This document shows positions 58,701 to 64,000 of a stretch of DNA of 64,000 bases, piece after piece. The stretch covers positions 2,852,001-2,916,000 of the forward strand of contig NEEC01000009.1 in the NCBI GenBank assembly GCA_002189035.1, in the 5' to 3' direction. Each line of letters begins with the position of its first letter. Position 1 is the first letter of the stretch. The notes under the pieces were generated by a model, which was given only the letters and a program-made list of their open reading frames with translations, had not been told where the DNA came from and did not search any database. The translations under genes and the position numbers were made by a program. Origin of the DNA: Utricularia gibba. Its lineage: Eukaryota; Streptophyta; Magnoliopsida; Lamiales; Lentibulariaceae.

Positions 58701-60111
58701 TTAGGGAAAGACGAGGGAGGAAAAAAAAAGGCACTCCCACCAGCCACCTTGCATTAGAAAATAAATATCAGGGAACTAAAATCATCCACAGAGCGTGATA
58801 CTCAAGACAGCTATCGAGATGCACATAGAGAACAAGAAGTATGCGGACATGTCTAACTACAGATAGATTCTGCAGCCATCAAGTATTTCTAAGTGAAACA
58901 CAATCCAACAGACTGAAACATGAAAGACATGTCCAGGAATGAAATCATATTACTAAGCCAAAACTTGACATTTTCATCCGATCACATTGCATTTCAAACA
59001 CAGGTGCGATGAAGGGCAATGGCACACAAAATGAAGCACAGAAGAGTAATATGCTATAACTCATGACCATCAGTCTTACCCAGGATATCATACAGCCGGA
59101 CAATCAGAAACCCTTTTCTTTTTCATTTACAGTGATCGTGATTCTTTGAATATGCTCTTTGAAGTGAAATAGAATCAACAGCTATATAGAGAGGGAGGTC
59201 CTTACAGAGCAATAGCCAACAAGTTGCATGCCATTGACTTGAGGAGGATGCAAGAAAAACTTCGATGAAGACACTGCAATGTAGGTCCAACACATTCGAA
59301 ACTAATATAGGATACTAATATAGAGAATTTCCATCGTTGAGCATACTATGTAGAATATTCTCAAAGATAATACCCTACAAGATCAAGCACCACAACAAAT
59401 ATGCGAACGTATAATATATCAGCTCACCGAAGGAGGATTGCATCAAACCTATCAGAACAGACAGCAGCAGGCTGATAAGAGATAAACAGCAGAACTGACA
59501 TAAAACACTAAAAACGAATTAACATAAAAATAATTCCCACTCAATACCTTTTCGATGAATAGGGTCCTAACAAAAAGCAAGATGAGAAAGAACCTTATTA
59601 CCATAGTGCAACAACACAAGTTTCGAAAGCGAGGTCATAGAAGATTCTCATAAAGGCTGTTGGAAATTATATGCCTCCGTCTCTAACGTTCACATCTCTT
59701 TTTTAGTTGCTACAAAAGGAGTAGGAAAAAAACAAAACACGCTCACGCTTTGCCTGGAGATAAGCTATGTTAGTTGCCTTACACCCGTTAACACGCCCGT
59801 AAGCTTCAAGGAAACAATACAAAAAAAAAAGAGCTTGAAAACATCGAAATCCAAAAAAAAGGGATCCGGTGAAAGACCAAAAGAAGTGAAATGTGATCAG
59901 GAAATGATCTAAGTAGAGCGGAAAAAGTAACTGGTGAACCTGAAAAACGGTGGATTTACCGTATTTCGTTGGAGTGTTTGGCAGAAAGACGGGTCTACAA
60001 AATTAACTTGTTTTTCACTCTTTAAATTTTTTGCAGTTTTCCATTTCCCCATGGAAAGGAAAAAAAGAAGTGGACAAAAGTTCAGGAAATGTAACAAGAG
60101 ATGCAGAAGCA
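55735..60111. other. 4.4-kb gene-poor region between MIR156 copies 3 and 4
   Basis: No protein gene, tRNA or transposon is recognised. 56080-56450 is AT-rich. 56500-57000 and 57600-58400 are of ordinary composition with short ORFs lacking motifs. 58400-60110 has purine-rich plus-strand sequence, as expected for the antisense of a leftward transcript such as the pri-miRNA of copy 4. Confidence 0.35.
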
Positions 60112-60194
60112 GCTGACAGAAGAGAGTAAGCACACATCGAACAAATGTGCATCATCTACAATTGCCAGCGTGTGCTCACTCTCTTCTGTCAAGT
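60112..60194 (-). ncRNA. MIR156: MIR156 precursor hairpin, copy 4 (canonical mature sequence)
   Basis: On the minus strand the 5' arm is TGACAGAAGAGAGTGAGCAC (60172-60191), the canonical miR156a-type sequence. The 3' arm is GTGCTTACTCTCTTCTGTCA (60114-60133). The arms pair almost perfectly, with one G:U at mature position 15. The plus strand would form a similar hairpin, with TGACAGAAGAGAGTAAGCAC on its 5' arm and an A-C mismatch instead. The minus strand is preferred because it gives the canonical mature product. Confidence 0.9.
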
Positions 60195-60837
60195 TCCGAA
60201 TTTTCCTGCCCCCCTCTCCAGAAAAATTCAGATCTGAAACCCCAGACCCATTGTTCTAAAGAAAACAACATGAACGAAAAATTAACCTTTTGCACATGCA
60301 TTTTGTCGAACAGTTAGCCTACATATTTCAACAAACACACTACAAGCCCTCGAAGGGCGATCTGGACAGAAGAATTCAAAATCGAGGTCGCCTCTGTTTT
60401 TCGCATGCAAGGAGATGCCGGGGCGAAGTAGATTACAAGGAAGATGCCCTATCGGTATACGGAACGGCAGCCTCTGCGTCGGATGACAATCATTTTGTAC
60501 CAAAAGACGAAGCAAACATGGGGAAAGTACACCCCATTAATTATGATTAACTACCCTAATTTCATTCAACTCCACTCCACCATTCTTAAAATAATGATTA
60601 AAAAAGAATAATCATTACATAAGAAATAAAAAACTAATAATGAAAATAAATATAACTGAATTTCCACGCTTTTTGGATGATAATTCTTTTAAATGAAATA
60701 TGCTTTATTTTATATATTTTTAAATTTTTTAACTTGAAATAATGAATTAATTGAATTTGGAAAATGGCCCAAGCCCATTAGATCATTTCTTTTTGTCCAA
60801 GTAACGGGGCAAAAGAAGAAAGGGATCGGCTTGTAAA
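60195..60837. other. Intergenic between MIR156 copy 4 and COA6
   Basis: Lies between two divergent transcription units. It contains one plus-strand ORF (60290-60550) with no recognised motif, then an AT-rich stretch (60580-60760) and the COA6 leader. Confidence 0.4.
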
Positions 60838-61375
60838 TTGGAGTGCAGTTCAACGGCGTCGAAGTGGAAGCTTTCTTCATCGCCGCCGATGGCGGGGGAT
60901 ACAATTCACACAGATGTTCTCTCTGAAGCACGTGCATCTTGCTATAAGGTAATTTATAGGTTTTGCTGTAACCGATTGCCTATTCATTTTAGCACAATTG
61001 TTTTTCTAATTGCCTCCAGGCGCGAGATGCTTTCTACGCATGTTTGGAGAAAGAATGCGTCAAGAAACCGACCGAAATTGCTTCGGTGGGACTGCTATAC
61101 CCGGTAGATTGTAAGATGTCTAGGGAGGAATTCATGAGTCGCTGCAGATCAACATGGGTAATTTTTCTACCTTTTTTTTTTCTGCGTTTTGTTTCAGCAT
61201 TTAGGGTTTTTTGTGTTTAATTTCACCCCAACGATTTGGGTTAAAGGTGAAGCATTTTGATCGGAATTATTGTGCAAAAAAGAGGGCTCAAAGGCTTTTG
61301 GACGACAATGAATCGAGGAGAGGTCCGTTGTCACTTCCACAGCCTTATACATTCAAGGGTCCTTGCCCTTCATGA
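60838..61375 (+). CDS. COA6: COA6-like cytochrome c oxidase assembly factor
   Basis: COA6 is a mitochondrial intermembrane-space protein that helps metallate the CuA site of COX2. Exons: 60838-60948, 61020-61157, 61249-61375. The twin motif is complete: CYKARDAFYAC is CX9C, spanning the first splice junction, and CKMSREEFMSRC is CX10C. Conserved flanks are ACLEKECVKKPTEIASVGLL, TWVKHFDRNYCAKKRAQRLL, and GPLSLPQPYTFKGPCPS before the stop. The start may be the ATG at 60838 (MECSSTASKW) or the one at 60892 (MAGDTIHTDVLSEARASCYK); the second fits the family length of about 100 residues better. Confidence 0.92.
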
Positions 61376-62333
61376 TCTTGAGTTCCTAGAGCATTGATTC
61401 TTTCCCTACTTTCGGAAAAATGGGCGATTTCCAATGCATATAATGCTTTCTCTGTGAGTATCTTTGCTTTGCATACATGTTATTTACCAATTAATTATCC
61501 ATGAGCAATGGAGATTTCGATATCAATCCAGAGCATAACAAACTTCTGCCTTTCTCATGAACCCGCCTTCTTTTTAACATATATGCCTAGATTCTTTGAC
61601 ATTAGGTATCAACGGATGATAAGATGATGAGATTCAGGATTGCAAGTTTCTCATGATATATCGTGTTATATTGTGCTTCCATCTTTTCATGGTGTACGTT
61701 TCATCTATGAGTAGGACTTGTTTAAAAAGAAGGCGGCATTTGCATTGAAAATGATGAGAGGCAACACTCTTCTACATTGGCAGGGGTGTGAGAGTATTGT
61801 GTGCTGTTGGGAAAGAGAAAAAAACTCTCCATTAGCCATGAACAACTTAGGGATTTGAGTTAGCGTGCATGCCCATCAAAGAGAGCTGCTCATTTGCTTA
61901 TTCCATGGTTAGCATGTTCCATACCTTCATGCTGTTCTCTTGGCACTGATTCTGTACGCACAATTTGACTATCGCTTTGTACCTATTCATGTTTCTTGGT
62001 CCTTCAGGTAGACCTTTGTCTGTAAACAAAGAATGGAATATGACATTTGGCAGGTGCTAATGCATCTAAAGAAGGCATCAACCATCAAGATACGTAAACT
62101 CCCAATTGCAAAGAAGAAGCACAGTAGAATTTTTCAACAGTAGCATCCAATACCGAACATGATGCCTTTCTGTCCCTACCTCAAAAAGTGCCATTTCTAT
62201 GGTGAAGAGAGGAAATACTCTAGGAAGCATAGTCACTGGGAAAATATTTTACATGACAAAGGTTGAAACTGAAATGCAGTTGAAAATGGGAACAGAAGCC
62301 GCCGTTCAAATAGTGGCCTTCAGTTATGTGGAC
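61376..62333. other. Convergent intergenic region between COA6 and bHLH genes
   Basis: Both 3' UTRs lie here. No coding motif is found in the short ORFs; composition is ordinary. Confidence 0.4.
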
Positions 62334-64000
62334 GTTTCAGATGCGAAGTTGAGGTTGAGGGAGATGGGCATGAGGCAGAGGCCTTTGCCCTGAAGGTACT
62401 GCATCGCCGCACCCATATCCTCCTCCATCAGCTTCGCCACCTCCGCCTCGTGCGCCGCCGTCGCTTCCCTGTCATCACCCTGACATCAAGAAAGCGACCA
62501 GTCAAGAAAAGCGGCCAACCCCAGTAGAGGAATCTTGGATAAAGAAAGAGGGCGCATGCTGTGGATGGCATCTTTCCCGCTTTGGGCGGAACGCTGCAAC
62601 ACATCCTCCTCAGCTGAGAAAAACAAAGCTCTTTATGCATGAAAGCCACCTAAAGCTATCCAACAGTGAGACTCTTTATCTTCCATGTGCCCACGCATTG
62701 ACAACAACGATGGTTTTTGTACGGTGTGTCAAACAGGTGCAGTTTACACAGAGAGGATAAAAAAATGTACCCGCTGAGACTTGCCATTAGCTGCTACTGA
62801 AGAAGAAACACCATTAGCAGGGGGACAACATCCTAATCTGCTCATACTCAGAACCTATATATATATTTCACAGTTGAGTGAAGAGATGATGCGAACTGAG
62901 ACATACAGCAGTTGCAGTAAAGACATACCTTGACTTGAAGCTGGAGGAACTTGACATAGTCGATGATCTCTTCGAGCATCAAAGCCTTGTCTGCCTGTTG
63001 TTTGAAGTACATCAGTAACACTGATCCTGAATTCAACACGACTAGCACGAGAATTCAGGAGTAAAGAAGAAGCTTTTTCTACTTGGAAGCAACAAACCAG
63101 CGCGTTTTCCTAGGAACACTGCTACGTAACTGAAAAAAGTGGCATAAAGCAGAGTGAGTGGAAAGTAGGGGATTTGGGGAGAGCGACCTTGTTGGCGTTA
63201 GGTAGAAGCTCTTGCAGTGCCTTCATTCTCTCTGCAATTCTCTCTCGTCGTAACTGCCCATGTTTCAGATTAATCCGCAGCATTGAACTCCCCAAGCAAA
63301 AAAGTGAACAAGCATGTAAGAAAAATAAGAAGGGTTGGTGATAAAGCTTTCGTACTCTCTCGGCGATGCTGTGGGGTCGGTAGCCTGTCCTCTTCTAGCC
63401 CTCACCCTCTGACGTGACTGGGTCATGGTGTTTCTCCTGCAAGATCCGATTGCCGTGGCAGTTGGACTCCCGGAATTCTGGGTCTGTGGCTGAGCTACTG
63501 CCTGGAAAACGGTGAAACAGTTATAATAGGCTCTGATTTGATGCTCAATGGGAAGCGATTGTTCAAGGAAACCGGAGGGTGGTTGAAGGAATTGAGTTTC
63601 GGGCAAGAGACCCTTGGAGCAGATCTGTGGAGCCAACGCCGTTCGTCGGTGCGTAAACCTCGAACGCTAGTCAAGAACTCAAATTCCGGGTTTGATTTTT
63701 ACTCAAGGAAGATTAAAAATTAAAACGGCGGAGCAGAATCGGAGAACGGAGAGATACCCTTTCAGTGACGTCGTTCTGATCAGCACTAGACGTCGGTCCA
63801 TTGCCGGCGGTGAGTCCCCTTGGTTGCGCCAACTGCTGTTGAAGAATCCGCGAGCTCGCCTCTAAATGTTTAATTTCCTGGTGCACAACCACCGTCGGCA
63901 GGTGGTCACCCGAATTCCCCAGCGCGGCAAGCGGCTGCTGATCTTCCCCCCACGGGAACGCGGAAGCCGGAACGGATGAAAGCATTTTCTCGAGAAAATC
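62334..64000 (-). CDS. bHLH transcription factor, LRL/UNE12 subfamily (N-terminus off window, apparent frameshift in basic region)
   Basis: Nuclear DNA-binding regulator; relatives control root-hair growth and fertilisation. Exons right to left: 63758-64000 (partial), 63356-63501, 63188-63253, 62929-62994, 62771-62854, 62334-62479. In-frame codons DFLEK precede MLSSVP, as in relatives with DDFLEQMLSSVP, so the true start is beyond base 64000. The bHLH reads [13 protein letters not shown], then [frame break] [46 protein letters not shown] and [10 protein letters not shown]. The tail [30 protein letters not shown] is subfamily-specific. A run of only four G at 63373-63376 (plus strand) puts HSIAER out of frame, although both flanks are perfectly conserved. 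One lost base, probably a sequence error, explains it. Confidence 0.9.

Noticed and set aside
62428-62649. Extra bHLH exon near 62565-62615
   Set aside because: The exon at 62771 ends in phase 0 and joins directly to 62479 in frame, as in relatives; the candidate would add stops or basic junk.
1-64000. CRISPR arrays, operons, insertion sequences and complete transposons
   Set aside because: The window is plant nuclear DNA; no spaced repeats, terminal inverted repeats with transposase, or retroelement proteins were recognised. No tRNA or rRNA was recognised by eye either.

Overview
The window is nuclear DNA of a flowering plant, most likely a core eudicot. Genes are rich in GT-AG introns, intergenic DNA is AT-rich, and the recognisable proteins are plant-specific (ALB3, MSH7, EBF, BLADE-ON-PETIOLE, ANTH clathrin adaptor) alongside MIR156 hairpins. 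Many best-remembered Arabidopsis counterparts lie on chromosome 2 (golgin candidate 1, the PP2C/cNMP protein, glutelin-type cupin, ALB3, EBF1, ECA4, MIR156A). This suggests an old collinear block, but that is from memory and untested. All protein assignments come from reading translated exons and conserved motifs, not from database searches.

Layout. 0.3-6.1 kb (-): golgin-84-like coiled-coil protein, cut by the left edge. 7.1-10.6 kb (+): PP2C phosphatase fused to cyclic-nucleotide-binding domains, head to head with the golgin gene and without the kinase domain its family normally carries. 11.1-14.1 kb (+): RRM protein with a coiled-coil tail. 14.7-16.0 kb (-): 11S-type cupin with two one-base frameshifts. 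16.5-19.4 kb (+): ALB3 thylakoid insertase. 20.0-26.4 kb (+): MSH7 mismatch-repair protein. 26.7-28.3 kb (-): TIPIN/Swi3 fork-protection protein with a CCHC knuckle and a perfect 228-bp tandem duplication. 28.7-31.2 kb (-): TraB-family protein. 32.2-33.1 kb (-): isopropylmalate dehydratase small subunit. 34.3-36.5 kb (+): EIN3-binding F-box protein. 37.4-38.7 kb (-): DAD1. 39.9-41.4 kb (+): GPI-type GH17 beta-1,3-glucanase. 41.5-43.2 kb (-): ANTH clathrin assembly protein. 46-60 kb: a gene-poor stretch with four MIR156 hairpins (three +, one -) and one BOP (NPR5/6-type) gene. 60.8-61.4 kb (+): COA6. 62.3-64.0 kb (-): bHLH factor of the LRL/UNE12 type, cut by the right edge.

Most genes are independent single-copy housekeeping or regulatory genes. 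Three themes stand out. (1) The TraB gene begins with a copy of the 5' end and transit peptide of the neighbouring LeuD-type gene, so it looks like a chimera made by local duplication. (2) Four MIR156 precursors lie within about 14 kb and flank a BOP gene. (3) MSH7 and TIPIN, both genome-maintenance genes, converge tail to tail. Three single-base losses in G/C runs (two in the cupin, one in the bHLH basic region) look more like homopolymer errors in the assembly than natural decay, and should be settled before calling those genes broken.
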